64,000 bases of DNA from Corynespora cassiicola (taxonomy: Eukaryota > Ascomycota > Dothideomycetes > Pleosporales > Corynesporascaceae). The notes below the pieces were generated by a model. It worked only from the letters and a program-made list of their open reading frames with translations. It did no database searches and had not been told where the DNA came from. Of this stretch, positions 1 through 15,219 are shown piece after piece. The translations under genes and the position numbers were made by a program. Every line of letters starts with the position of its first letter. Position 1 is the stretch's first letter. The stretch lies in the NCBI GenBank assembly GCA_022059125.1, contig JAEUWY010000006.1:3596001-3660000 (forward strand). The letters run 5' to 3'.

Positions 1-430
1 GTCTGTTGGCATTCAGCGATGGTGCTTGGGTGTTTTTGGTCAAAATCTTGGAGTCCTGATTATGCATGATACACCATTACCAGCTTGCATGTGGGGAGGT
101 GGATAGAAGCTGAGGGTCGAGAGAGCAGAAGCAATGATGTGTGGAAGTGAAGCAATGGACAAGTAATCTGGCGACGGGGAGATTGATGTACTGAATAGGT
201 ACGGATGGATGAGTCCATGGTCAGCAGGCCTGGTTGTGTGTAGGACATCTCTTTCAGTAGTCAGAGTAGAGTCGAAGTGGAATAAGCCGTTCTTGTCAAA
301 CTGTCATGTTTTCTGCACAAGTCACTTGATGCCGTTTAAGTCTTTAGTGGTCAAGTGTTCGTCGTCAATGTATCTCATTACATCATCTCTACCACCTCGT
401 CGTCATTATATTCAATCATCCCCCTCTACC
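1..430. other. Intergenic start of window, no gene seen
   Basis: No open frame here looks like a protein. The stretch lies downstream of the minus-strand gene that ends at 431 and probably holds its 3' untranslated region. Confidence 0.5.
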
Positions 431-1597
431 CTACCCCTCAACCACCCCCCTAAACTCCTCCCTCCCTCTCCCCGTCCAAAATCTCAGCCTCAACACCTTC
501 CCACTCCCACTCCTACTTCCCCCCTGCTGCTGCTGCTGCTGCTGCTGCTGCCCATCTCCCGCGCTCGCTGCCCCGCGCCGCACCGCCTTCATCCGTGGCT
601 TTGCAGCCTTGGACTCGGAGACGGCGGGTTTGGGGAGGGCTGTTGGGGGAGGGGATGCTGGGGGGTTGAGGCGGAGACGGAGTCTAGGGGCCGCGGCGGT
701 GGTGGTGATTACGGTGCTGCTGCTCGCGGTACTTGCGATGCTGCTGCTACTACTACTACTGGCAGCGGTGGTGGTGGCGGTGGCTTTGCTTTTACTCTTG
801 CCATTGCCCTTGGTCGTGACTTTGCTCTTGCTCTTGTCCTCGTCCTTGGCTATGGCTTTGGTCGTGGCCTTGGCCTTGCCCTTGCGGCTCTTCGCTGCTG
901 GTGCTGGAGCCGGCGCCGGCGCGGGGGTCTGCGCCTCCCTCTTGACGCGCTTGGGCTTTGGGGCGGAGACGGGCTCGGGCGAGTAGCGCTTTGGGGGGTT
1001 GCGCTTGCGCTTTCCGAGCGCGAAGCGGGAGAGGATGGACGGGGTGGGGGGAGCGGTAGCGGGAGCCGTGCGAGCAATAGTAGCAGCGGGAGCTGTAGCA
1101 GCCGGGGCAACAGTACCAGCGCGAGCACTGGCAGCAGGAGTCGCAGGAACGACGGCACTAATGGCCTCCGCGCTCGTCGCCGCCGCCGCCGCTGCCCTAA
1201 CCCTGGCCTCCCTATCCCTCCTCTTCAGCCTCTTCTGCCACTCTATCATAATCTCCTCGTCATGGAACCAGACGGCTAGCCGCTTCCGCGCGCTCTTGGG
1301 GTACAGCGACGACTTGGAGCCTTGGCCTTGGGGAGCGATGCTAGAACGACGGTTGGGGCGGTGGCCCGTGTGGGGCGCCAACAGATCTTCGTTCAAGGTC
1401 TCCGGGGGCCGATTTGTGATGTGCAGACCAGAAGCTGGAGGGGGTGTTGCGGGAGTCAGAGTGATGACGGGGGCGGGGACGGGGCCGGGGATGCGGGCTG
1501 GAGGGCTAGATGGGGGGTCGAGGGCGTAGGCCATTGTAGGTAGGCGGAGTGCACCCCTGCTGCTTTCGACGGAGATGAAGTTGTGCTCTGCAGACAT
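431..1597 (-). CDS. Low-complexity basic hypothetical protein with polyQ tract
   Basis: A single-exon frame encodes 388 aa. I do not recognise a domain. The N-terminal third is Pro-rich. A more ordered segment near residues 105-135 (KRLAVWFHDEEIMIEWQ) is followed by Ala-rich, Lys/Ser-rich and Pro-rich stretches. Repeated Lys-Ala and Lys-Ser blocks around residues 235-270 could be nuclear-localisation-like or DNA-contacting basic regions; that is inference. A CTG/CAG microsatellite at about 525-550 gives a run of nine Gln near the C terminus. The protein ends soon after a VLRLRFW-type tail, and a similar LRLRL motif occurs upstream; such Leu/Arg tails are common in fungal hypothetical proteins. 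A second possible start lies 21 codons in (MAYAL). Long frames on the opposite strand are shadows of the same GC-rich repeats. Confidence 0.65.
   Translation of the reverse strand: MSAEHNFISVESSRGALRLPTMAYALDPPSSPPARIPGPVPAPVITLTPATPPPASGLHITNRPPETLNEDLLAPHTGHRPNRRSSIAPQGQGSKSSLYPKSARKRLAVWFHDEEIMIEWQKRLKRRDREARVRAAAAAATSAEAISAVVPATPAASARAGTVAPAATAPAATIARTAPATAPPTPSILSRFALGKRKRNPPKRYSPEPVSAPKPKRVKREAQTPAPAPAPAPAAKSRKGKAKATTKAIAKDEDKSKSKVTTKGNGKSKSKATATTTAASSSSSSSIASTASSSTVITTTAAAPRLRLRLNPPASPPPTALPKPAVSESKAAKPRMKAVRRGAASAGDGQQQQQQQQQGGSRSGSGKVLRLRFWTGRGREEFRGVVEG
525..550. repeat. CTG/CAG trinucleotide microsatellite
   Basis: A run of about eight CTG units on the plus strand is read as Gln codons by the minus-strand gene around it. 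Such tracts are usually length-variable between strains. Confidence 0.8.
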
Positions 1598-2326
1598 AGT
1601 GGTGATGGTAGTGGCAGTGGCAGTGGCAGTGGTTGCGCCGGAAAGAAATCCGCTGGAGCAGTTTCGAATTGGCTCGCTTCAAAGATATGAGCTTTCTTCT
1701 ATGGTAGAAAGCGTCTTTGATATGCTGGGTTGGCTGTGAGAGCACAAGGTGGGTGTCGCTGGTGGGTTGAGTTTGTAGGCACCTCGAGCCAGCAGTGGTA
1801 GGGTAGTGGAGAACTGGAGGAACAGCCCGGGCAGGGAAAGGATTTATATACAATGTTTCCACCTTCTCGGACAAAACAATTTAACTTGTCACAGTTGATG
1901 TCCGAGTTTGGGAGAAGTGAATACTTAAATCTTTGGTCTTGGCATTGCCTTGCCCGGCAACGGCGCTATTGTGCGGCAGCCGTGCAATACTGAGACCCAG
2001 TAACCCTATATAAATTTGAAGCTTCTATTGTTCTCATACCATTCTTGCTCTATTGTATGGCTCTTTTTATGCAAGACGGAGAGATATGAGGGGACAGGTG
2101 AGCAGTGCTTGCGACAGCCTGGTTAACGCACGGTTCAGAGCTCAGCCTCAGATTACTATCCCCACCTTTTGGAAGCAACATTATATGGTAGGACAGATAA
2201 AGAGGATCCAATGACTAGTATCACAGCAAGAGCGTCTTTTGGGCAGCACAAGGTCATTCATCAAGGTATCTATAGGTCTAAAACGCACCCAAAATCTCTC
2301 CAAAAGCAGTCAATTTGTACACAGCC
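1598..2326. other. Intergenic, promoter of the low-complexity gene
   Basis: This 729-bp gap lies between two minus-strand genes. It should contain the 5' region of the upstream low-complexity gene and the 3' untranslated region of the sulfate permease. An AT-rich TATATAAAT stretch occurs near 2007, but no further signal could be supported. Confidence 0.4.
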
Positions 2327-4961
2327 TTATCCATTGCGCGGGCAACTTTCAATTTCTTCCTGTCGTTTTGCGTCCCGCACTGCAGTGTCTACTGCGTCCA
2401 CCAGGTCGATGTGGAAGAAAGGCCTCCCCACTCCATACAACGGCTGCATCATGATTGTCTTCTCGCTTATCTCTGTCCTAGGTCGTCCTTCCTCCTTGGA
2501 TATCTTCCTCCCTTCGCCTTGGAGCGGAAGCTCGGACGAACTTCGACTCCTCTCCTCGTCCCTCGCATGAATCTCGAGCTCCTCGAGCTCTCTCCTCCGC
2601 TTGTCGTCGAGCGTGGCACCTGCTAGCGATGTCGCGACAGTGTATGCCGGGCACCAATTCCCAAGTTTATCGGCGTTGCTCGCAGCAGGGTAACCGAAGC
2701 CCGCAAAGGCGAGTGCACGGCGCGTCCATCGATTGTGCAAATTGGCAAAGTGCCACTCTACAATGTTGGGTGCGGCGTACCGATCGAGCGTGTTGCGCAG
2801 GTCGATGAGTCCTTGGATGCTGGTAACGTCGATGATGTTGACAGCAGAAAAATCGAGGACAACTGCTCGAAGAACTGGAAGAGTGTTTGTTTCGTCCATT
2901 TTCGGTGGTGGCGCATCGCTCCAGAGTCGGTCCTTGAGCGGCACCCCGTCATCAGCTTGGGTGCGGCGCGTGTTGCCAAGAATATGTGTGAGCAGGTGGT
3001 CCATGTGCTGCGCCTGATTGATGTAGTTGAAGTTCTCGCTGAACCTATAGATGAAGATGCCTGGGTGCGGGGGCTCGACCTTGACACGCGGGTTGTGGCT
3101 ACACTTGCGGAGCGGGAGATAGACGTCGCGAGACTTTTCCGGTTTGCTGGCAACAAAAGAGCTCACCGAAGAGCTCACCGAAGAGCTCGCCGAAGATGCA
3201 ACCGCAGAGTCAGCTGAACGGTTGAATGATTGTTTTCTCGTAACCCTTGACACTCGTACCCGTCCTCCAAACCTTCCAGGAGTGCGAGCTAGGCGGACGA
3301 GAAGCAGCGCAAACGAAAGTGCAACGGTCGCATAAATTGAAACCTCAAGATTCGTAAAGAGAGCCAGAACAACACCTACAATCCATATGATCAACTCCAG
3401 AGGAGACAGATGCCAATATTTGTAAAGCGATTTCGGCGGCGTGATAAGGTTGCATGTGGCGTGTATAATCAATCCGGCGAGTGCTGCATTGGGGATGTAG
3501 TAGAAAACTGCGGTGAGTGCATACAGAGCGAGAACCAGTACCATGGCACTAAAGAGTCCTGCGAGTGGCGTACGAACGCCAGCCTTAGACAGAACAGCTG
3601 AAGCGCCGAATGATCCAGTGCAAACATAGCCTCCCACGAAGGGGCTGAGAACATTTGCCACGCCTTGGGCTAGAATTTCTTGTGATGGTATGACCGTGTA
3701 ACCGAAAATCCTCCCAAAAGACTTTGCTATAGCAATGTGCTCAACAATGAGAATTATGACAATGGCAGGGAGTTCGGGAACAACCAGACTAATAAGTTCG
3801 CGATCTAGCTTTGGAACGCTGGCATACTTGAAACCTGTACAAATATCAGCGTGGGTGACGATCTTATGCGAGCGCATATACGGTACCCTTCTCAATCGTG
3901 CCGACGATGCGAAACTTGTCTTGATCTTTGGGAAGGTCACGATGGACCAACCAGCTGATGAATGTGTAGAGGAGAACGGTAAATGTCAGCCGAAGAGACG
4001 ATATCATGGACCACATACGCTTCTTGGAAGGTTGACGTAGTTCCATCTTGGCGCACACATCGCGGATTAGGAATAGCAGGGCGATGGATGTGAGCCCAAT
4101 GGCGGCATCGAGCTTCGCATTAGGCAGGCCTTTGATGGTATTTGAGATAACCTTGTATGGGGCTTCCCTAGTGTTGATGCCGCTGATGCCCAGTGCCACA
4201 GGGACTTGGGTTGACATGATCGTGATGCTTGCCGAAGTGACAAAGGCGTTGATGGGTATGTATGGAATGAACTCGATGATCCAGCCAAGACGAAACAGTC
4301 CAAGGAAGAGAAGAATCACTCCAGCTAGAAATGAAAGTGTATGAGCAATATCCTGGGGATGGTACACACCGGGCCTTTCTGCTTCAACCTTGGAAATGAC
4401 TCCGCCTACGAGGAGCGAGCCAACAGCAGTGGTCTGTCTCCTTGTTAGCCTGTGTTATACGATCGTTGAATGACGAGTTTCGACCTACGCCAATTACAAT
4501 GTCCTTCGATGTTCCAAACAGCCAATAGAGGGCGGCTCCCGTGAATGATGTGTAAAGGCCATATGCGGGAGTCAGACGTGCTAGCAGGGCGTATGCCATG
4601 GCCTGGGGTACCACGACAAGACCACATGTAATGCCTGGATTGATGTCAGCGACTGTTCAAAGGTGTCGATGAGAAATAAATACAGCATACCGGCAATTGC
4701 ATCTCCCATCATCCAATGCAGGTTGTATCGACGGGTCCATGACGCTGAAGGGAAAACGCCTCGAGCATAATCAACGGCTCCCTGTTGAGTAGGTACTAAA
4801 CCTTGTATCCATTCTGTTACTGACGGGTCTTCCTCAATGAAAGTGTCCCCTACAGTATCTTTGGCTGCTGCTACGAGTGCTTCGTGCTCCTCGGTTCGTT
4901 CGCTGGTGTCGATATGGAGAACTTTGGTAACTAAAAAGTCTCGCATCCTTTTGCCACTCAT
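2327..4961 (-). CDS. SulP-family sulfate permease with STAS domain
   Basis: Encodes a plasma-membrane sulfate (anion) transporter of the SulP/SLC26 family. Four exons (4961-4691, 4634-4489, 4433-3887, 3834-2327) joined by introns of 52-56 nt give 823 aa, normal for fungal sulfate permeases. Visible signatures are the cytosolic N terminus ending in YNLHWMMGDAIAG, the first membrane signature VVPQAMAYALLARLTPAYGLY, the LFGTSKDIVIG segment, multiple hydrophobic helices to about residue 540, a Ser-rich linker, and a C-terminal STAS domain (about residues 600-740, core AVVLDFSAVNIIDVTSIQGL). The start MSGKRMRDF was chosen because it opens the conserved N terminus; the frame is open further upstream to 5156. 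Which anion it carries cannot be read from sequence, but sulfate is most likely. Confidence 0.92.
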
Positions 4962-5891
4962 AACGGTATGAATTATCGATAGGAATATGTCTTGTAGGTA
5001 GGATACTTTGAAAAGAGCGAAAGCCTTGCCACTGTTGGGGTGCAGACCTGGTGGCGGTTTCTTCCTTTGAAGAAGAAAGACGATAAAACCTATCGAAGAA
5101 GAGCAGACATGCGCATTATGAACAGTGCTTTCGGTATGACGAACCGCACAACACATCCGAAATCAACCCTGGGGTCCTAGTTACGTATCGCCATGCTAGC
5201 CATTCCAAGGGCCGACGACCCGATCGTCGGGCGAGAGGTCTTGGCTCGACCGCGCGACGTACCGAAATCACTCAACCTCGCCGTCTGCATAGCCTTCGTT
5301 CGCAAAAGAACGGCGAACATGCATCAATTTTTCTCCGAAAGCTGCCGGCCGAAGCAAATGCGCCAATTGTTAAGGCAGCTTGTGTCATTAGCCCCGGCGT
5401 GCAGCGTGTCCGATGCACAGTGTGTTGATTGCCGGCGTCTATATCAAACTTTTAACAACTCATGGAGCACGGCCAATACAGCACCAAGGATTCCAGCAAC
5501 GCAGAACACAATCGAACAGTCCAACCAAACGCTTTTAGTGCGAGCGGTGAGAGTTAGCCTGCATCAACATGACATACTATCATGCGTTGGGGCATTGGGC
5601 CCACTGTTTATGTGCGGAGAGGAGGCGAGAACGCCAAGTTAGCTCACGTGTTGCAAATGAACGATTTTGAATTACTACTTATCTTCAATGGTCTTTTGTG
5701 ATTTTCTGGCTCTCTGGAGCTGAGCGCTGCCCGATGCGATAGGCCGCGCGGCTTCAGAGGCAATTATAACTTCGCATCAACAGAACAAAGCTCGCAGATC
5801 TCATAGCAAGTGCACTGACCATATACTCCATGATTCTAACATGTCTCAAAATTTGACCGAGTACCCCAGACATTCCATGTTGCCAGATTTT
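4962..5891. other. Intergenic between permease and hydrolase
   Basis: Holds the upstream region of the sulfate permease and the 3' region of the hydrolase gene. A 149-codon plus-strand frame at 5193-5642 has no recognisable domain or initiation context and is not called. Confidence 0.4.
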
Positions 5892-7022
5892 CTATGATTC
5901 TTCAATCCAGCTCCTCACCACGGCTGCAACCTCGTCACTATTCTTCTCCATCATGAGCATGTGCCCATTTCCCTTGACACCTTCCTTAGCCAGCTCCACT
6001 AGTTTCGTGTTGACACCAGCTTGACTCAGAAATGCCGCAGTACACCAATCATAAGGAGCGTGCCAGCTAGCTTCCGCCGACACAACGGCGACCTCTATGG
6101 CTCTTAAGTTGACCAGTTGCCTAGGCTGCGGTTCGTCGGCCTGGAGGATGCATTCTTCTCTTCCGTTCTCAGCCGGGATCGTCTTCTTTGGAATGTCAGT
6201 GTGAGGATCCTCCACTCTCGGGTAGTAAGTCAAAGGTATATCGGATAATCCCCAAGCTCTTGCAGCTTTCTGACCAAAGAGGACGGAATCTTGAAATGGT
6301 GGACCGGTCGGTTCCAAAGCTACGATTTTACACACGAGGTTGGGATTGCGATCTGCGATCAACCAAGGGGCAACGCCGCCCTGGGAATGCCCGATTAGAA
6401 TCACGGGCTTGCCAATCATCTTCACCAATGCTGATCCGGCATTTTGTACAGCGGACTGGTGCCATGTTGCGTTCATACGAGAAGGCGTGTTCGAAGCAAA
6501 GTAATTGTCAAATACCGGATCGCCTTTGACGCCTTTGCCGGGCCATTGCGTGTGGAATTTCGCGGCTTCATACTGGTCATACAATTCAGGCGCTGTGAAA
6601 AGCTCTTGGACTGTCTCTGCCGAATTCTGCATCCACTCCGACACATTCAAGTCTGACGGCAACAGCCACGGGCTACGCCCTCGTGCGGGCACATCGACGA
6701 CATAACATTCGTAGCCGTGCGCGAGAAAATATGATGCCCATCCAGGATTGCCATCAGGCTTCGTAAGCCAATTCATCCCCGTCTGTGCGAGGCCGTGTAT
6801 GAAGACCAGCGGATGGGGCTTGGTGGCGCCCTCGATTGGCGTTAGCTGCTCCACGTACATCTGGTTCGCTAAGACATGGCTCTCGGATATATCGGGAACA
6901 TATTCACCACCGACGTGAAACGCCTTCCTGGTATGCGGCGTGTCGGAGACATTCCGCGCCACTAGCGCATGGACGAAAGGGGTAGAGGCTATGATCCACA
7001 GGATCTTCGCGATGTGCGCCAT
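5892..7022 (-). CDS. Secreted alpha/beta-hydrolase fold protein
   Basis: An intronless gene for 376 aa. Residues 1-20 form a hydrophobic signal peptide (MAHIAKILWIIASTPFVHAL), so the product is probably secreted. The alpha/beta-hydrolase fold is supported by the oxyanion-loop motif FIHGL at about residue 75, the nucleophile elbow GHSQGG with Ser213, and a late His in the NGHMLMMEKNS context near residue 353 that fits the catalytic His. An acidic catalytic residue is expected between them but I cannot assign it. Family members include esterases, lipases and related hydrolases; the substrate is unknown. There is no clear gene partner: the sulfate permease lies 0.9 kb away on the same strand, and the upstream side is a 3.6-kb gene desert. 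Confidence 0.88.
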   Translation of the reverse strand: MAHIAKILWIIASTPFVHALVARNVSDTPHTRKAFHVGGEYVPDISESHVLANQMYVEQLTPIEGATKPHPLVFIHGLAQTGMNWLTKPDGNPGWASYFLAHGYECYVVDVPARGRSPWLLPSDLNVSEWMQNSAETVQELFTAPELYDQYEAAKFHTQWPGKGVKGDPVFDNYFASNTPSRMNATWHQSAVQNAGSALVKMIGKPVILIGHSQGGVAPWLIADRNPNLVCKIVALEPTGPPFQDSVLFGQKAARAWGLSDIPLTYYPRVEDPHTDIPKKTIPAENGREECILQADEPQPRQLVNLRAIEVAVVSAEASWHAPYDWCTAAFLSQAGVNTKLVELAKEGVKGNGHMLMMEKNSDEVAAVVRSWIEES

Positions 7023-10000
7023 GGTTGAGCCTCATCCGTGCGGGTCTTATTGAGATCGAAGGTTGGGAATAATTGATGCGTGGTATTTGCGCCGGCTATC
7101 TGTGATGCGACAGATAATCGCATACCAAAAGGCCATGGCATTCGGTTAAAGTCGATATCGTGGTGGGGTTGCTGTACACCGATCTGCTGTCCAATCGGAA
7201 GCGTTATCGATGACCCGATGTCTTTTATGGATGAAGAGTGTTTCTCGAAGGTGGAGTTGGTCAACATGGCATGTAATGTCTGGTGTATCTTTTCATACAT
7301 CCTAGCCCGTTAATTGACTTTTTCCGATATGCGAGTGCAAAAACAACCGGGCATGGATTACCTGACCCCGGATGTGGAGATCATTTGAGAGGAGTAGATT
7401 CAAGATTCTAGTTTGTGTATACATGGAGCCGAATCTTGCAACATTATTGACACAACGTGCATCACCTTGTGAGAGTGTGCTTCATATCGTGTCAGCTTGA
7501 CCGATCATGATCACGTTGTTTTGCCATTCATGTAGAACCGCCTGCCATTTTCGTCCATAGCTTAGCACACTACCCAATAGGATTACTCTACAACCGAGAG
7601 GCTATCTCTCATGATACTTTGAAGAATCTTGGCAAACGGATTCATGTTAGGTAAAATTATTTAGGAAAGTTTATCGAAAAGCTGATGGCTTGCATTGCAC
7701 TTGTCTATTTGCTCTGGCCATCTGCGATAATCCGGTCAGAAACGAGGGATTTTGTTGAAGTTCCCCTGTAGACTATATTAAGACTAAAGTATGCATCTCG
7801 TGTTTTAAGCCGGGTAATGGCTTATGATCTTTCGTTTCGTGATATTTATTCGGTTGTAACCCACACTTTGCTAGTGCGTTATATAAGCTCGAAAGCAAAA
7901 CTAAAGCATGTATCAACAGTGATAAGTGCTATTCAAAAAGCTAATTGCGAGAATGTATCCGCTGGAGGTCTTGTTCATTTTTTCTTTCAACTATATGATT
8001 AAGGCGGACAGGGAGGAGGCTTAGACAAAAAACTACGCTTTAGTTCAATAATCAAATACAAAGGTCTCTGATAAAAGCGCGTCGATCTACTCTACGAATT
8101 CAAGAGAGTCAGACAACAAGAAGAAAATGTATGTATGGTTTTAAAAAGTGTACGACAGCCTATCAAATGGCTTAAAAACTATAAGCACATGACTCTTACA
8201 CACTACTATCGTTGTTAAGTAAAATTCTTCTCCGCAAACTGACTAGTGTATGGATTGGCCTGGAGCTTTCGTTTCGTGATACTTCTTTATTTGAAGTATA
8301 CACTTAGCCAGGGCCTCAAGCTCAGAAAAGATTAGTGTGGATATGTTTGAAACTCAGGGGAAGGATGCATAATATCCACAAGGAAACATCAACTCTCTTT
8401 ATGGTTGTGTCCTATTAGTATAGGAACATCCCTTACCTGCGTCGAGTTTTTCTCTTGGCTCTCGCGTTTATATCACATTATGCAACCTTGGCTAAAAGCT
8501 AGACTAGGCATCGTGATGTGCGATGTAAAGCCCAGGCGACATTTTAAGACTGCATAGGATTCCAGGAAAAGGGACAAATCGAAAATATCTCGAAATGGAC
8601 TAAGAAGAGATCTTGTGAAGAGAAAACATCTAAGACTACTTGTATACTTTGACTCTCCCAGCCTTTTGCTTTCCTGATGTAGATAGATTATAACTTGACT
8701 CCGTATTGACACAACAACTTGTGATGAGAATCAGCTGACTACTCAATGGTAGTGTTATCGAGCACTCATGGCCTCTTAGGTAGAGTCTACGTATTTCTTC
8801 AAACAGTCCTACTGCACTGGCTGAACTTATAAAAGCCATTGAGATTGACGCAAAGGGAAGATTATGTGGTCGGCCACTGTTCACATCCGGATAATCCTTG
8901 GCAGAGCTTGTGGCCACAAGCTGGTTCCTAACCCCGCTCGACCAAGGTGGAATGTTCTACTGCCGGCTGCGCCCACGGGCCTCAGGGTCCCCCAAAGGTG
9001 GGCCCGCTTCCAAAATTGTACATACAGTCCTTTTTGTTACATAATCCATACGTATCCTGGTCGAAGAATGACTAAACCATGATGGTTCCAGCGAAAGCCC
9101 ATGGTTTGTATTTCTTAGGTAAAGATTCGTCGATGCGTTACGCAAGCACCTTCTCCGGCGTGCCCCATGGAACAAGTTCGAAATTGGGCTGAGCTGCCCT
9201 AGAGCTTCTGACCCACAGTAAGTCTCTTCACATAGTGAAGATCATATGATCGATGATCTCAAAAGGCGAACGGGACAAAAGACTCTCTTTGGGCTGGTTG
9301 CAGTGGATCTCAATCTTGAGGAAAGTCAGAAACAGTAGATCACAGGGTTGTGTTGAATGTGTTATCGGGATCATCATCGCTGAAGAAAATGAAGTGTGCG
9401 AGGTTGAGTGCAAGGCGGGGTCGAGACGTCCAAAACTGGTTGGAGTTTCCGTCCGCATTGAGGATCATGGTCGCTGCTCAGTGGACCTTACTCACCCTGG
9501 CAAAGTATGATGATTTTTAATGGGGTCTGAAACAATCTTGAGCGACTAATTTGGTGTATTTTGAACATAGAGGAAAGTGACGAAAACACTTTTGGTGTGT
9601 ATCTGGATGGATTTCCACACATAGAACACCAGGAGGAAGCTGTTCGCTTTACGTTGCAATTGAGTTTAGCATTTTGCTAGGCTCAAATGTAGTACGTGAT
9701 CCCCCCGCTTTTCGTGAAGGCAAAAACGTTGTTGGTGGTGCCAGGTGGATGGGGCAAAGGAACGGACTATGGTAGGATACCAATCCATTAGGTCAGGGAT
9801 GAATACGAGCTGCCCTGGTCATTTTTAGATGCTTTTAATTTCAAGGCTAAAAGCTGATCATATGCATGTACGGAATGTTTGCATCGTTGGGCTTGAAGAC
9901 GAGGGAAGGGTGCAAAGTAACAGATGCTAATGCAAGATATGAATTGAACGGTGAAGCTGCACGATCCTAGGTCGTGTATCTGATAGTGGCAGGCCAAAGA

Positions 10001-10669
10001 TAACAATAGCACCGAGCCAAGTTGCTTCCAGCTCACGAGGAGGTCCATCCTGGCTCGATGTTGGAATGGCGTCGATGCTTCGCCCGAAAAGGGAAACGCA
10101 CCCCGATATCGAGACGATAAGGGCGGCGTTGGACATGTGATGGATGGTCGCTTTCGAAGGCTCCTGATACGAAGGCTGAATGATTCCTAGCGAAACTTTT
10201 GGTGTTTTCAATGTCTTTGGGGAGACTTGGAAAAAACAGTGGCGTCCTTATGAGTGCCTTCCTACGTTCCTGGAGAGATGAGATGGAAGAATGGGGCTAG
10301 TTTTCTTTGGGAGCTAGCGCTGGTCTGACTAATCACGTCAGTTACGTCAAGCTTGACTTCCCCTCATCTCCGTTTCATCACCTCAACTTCATCCATCATC
10401 CAACGCAACCATCCACATCGTCGACCAGGCTCGAAAGACAAACATGTTCTATTGTCGTGATATTCGTAGGCATCAGAAAACTAAGAGCTCGCTAAAGACG
10501 TCTTCCGATACAATTACATGACTCCAACGCGCCAACGCTCATTCTCGGATCCGTCACATGGACCACCGCAACGCCCGGTTACTGTATGCATCGGAGAAAT
10601 GAACCAAATGCGAAAAAAACTACCATTCTCCTCCAATGTTGAGACACACCGCCTACGGCCATTGAGCGC
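7023..10669. other. 3.6-kb gene-poor region
   Basis: No frame longer than about 95 codons and no recognisable protein, RNA gene or transposon end was found. The first few hundred bases should hold the hydrolase promoter. A 16-bp direct repeat (CTTTCGTTTCGTGATA) occurs at 7829-7844 and 8276-8291, with weaker similarity continuing downstream of both copies. Composition is near that of the neighbouring unique DNA, so this is not a RIP block like the one after 39.5 kb. Confidence 0.5.
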
Positions 10670-13920
<3,251 letters not shown>

Positions 13921-15219
13921 ATGACTTCGTTACTCAGCTCCTTTGGCTTCGGACGCCAGCAGACCAAGGAGGAGGAGCCAAAGGCAGTGCGCGCTCTGCC
14001 TGCTTCATGGTACACCTCTCAGGAGATGTACGAGCTGGAGAGGCGTGCCATATTCTCCCGCAAGTGGCTCCTCATGACGCACCAGTCGCGCTTCAAGGAG
14101 CCTGGCGACTTTGTCCGCTACAACTCTGCCGGCTTCGACTTCATCATGACCAAGGACCGCACCGGAAAGATCAACGCCTTCCACAACGTATGCAGGCACC
14201 GCGCATACCCCGTCGTCGAGGCGGAAGAGGGCAAGGCGAAGATCTTGGCCTGCAAGTACCACGGCTGGTCCTACGGCCTCAACGGCAAGCTTGCTAAGGC
14301 TCCTGGCTACCAAGACCTCAAGAGCTTCGACAAGGAGCAGAATGGCCTCATCCCCATCCACGTTCACGTGGACCGCAACGGCTTTGTTTTTGTCAACTTG
14401 GACTCAAAGGAGACGCCCGAACTCTCCTGGGAGGCCGAGCTTGGCGGCTCGGACGAGCAGGAGCGCCTCAAGCAGTTCAACTACGACGACTACGAGCTCG
14501 ACCACACGTACGAGATGGTTGGCGAGTTCAACTGGAAGATCTTGGCCGACAACTTCAACGAGTGCTACCACTGCAAGACCACCCACCCCGACGTTCCTGA
14601 CCTCGCCAACTTGGAGAGCTACGACGTCTACCCCAAGGTTTCATGGATCCAGCACGATGCCGCCACGACCGAGGAGCAGAAACAGAAGGGTCTCTACATC
14701 AACAGCACTTACTTCTTCCCCAACGTTTCGGCGACCGTCACGTAAGTTTTCCACCACGACCCCTCAGATACGCGAGTCCCTTCTAACAGCGTGCACAGCC
14801 CTCACTTCATGATGATCCAGAAGTTCTCTCCCTTCGCGCCAGGCAAGTCCGCCATGCGCTACGAGATCTTCCGCAACAAGCACTCTTCGGATGAGGACTT
14901 CAAACTCATCAGCACCATGTATGCGCGCATCATGGCCGAGGACAAGGTTCTGTGCGATCTCGCGCAAAGGAACCTCAACACGGGTGTGTTCATCGCCGGA
15001 GAGATGCACCCCAAGATGGAGAAGGGCCCCCTCTTCTTCCAGAAGACGTGCCGCGAGGTCGTTGTCGAGTTCCACAAGCGCGAGAAGGCTGCGGGACAGG
15101 AGATCTGGCCGGCGCGGCAGGAGCTTCCCAGCTCGGCCAAGGTCAGCCAGGACGACATTGACTTTTGCAGCGGCCTCACTTGTTCTACCACCAACCAGAA
15201 CCAGGCACTTGTGTGGTGA
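13921..15219 (+). CDS. Rieske non-heme iron oxygenase, choline/glycine-betaine monooxygenase-like
   Basis: Two exons (13921-14741, 14799-15219) around a 57-nt intron give 413 aa. The N-terminal Rieske [2Fe-2S] domain shows the ligand pattern C91-x-H93 ... C111-x2-H114 (CRHRAYPV and CKYHGWSYG). The C-terminal catalytic domain has the mononuclear iron motif around residues 210-222 (DNFNECYHCKTTHP) with His217 and His222 as likely ligands. Such alpha subunits hydroxylate N-methyl groups of choline, glycine betaine, carnitine or stachydrine and need a separate flavin/ferredoxin reductase, which is not encoded in this window. Position beside a dimethylglycine-type enzyme and a sarcosine-oxidase-like enzyme favours glycine betaine as substrate; that is inference from context. 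The first twenty or so residues look like a short unstructured leader. Confidence 0.9.

Noticed and set aside
209..1279. 356-codon plus-strand frame opposite the low-complexity gene
   Set aside because: Its composition (Gly/Leu/Arg repeats) is the antisense image of the GC-rich repeats; the minus-strand frame is longer and has a more protein-like segment.
3835..3940. Upstream extension of the last sulfate-permease exon starting with its own Met
   Set aside because: The extension reads through a 52-nt intron; splicing from the previous exon restores the conserved membrane region.
5193..5642. 149-codon plus-strand frame
   Set aside because: No domain, no splice partner and no conserved look; likely chance.
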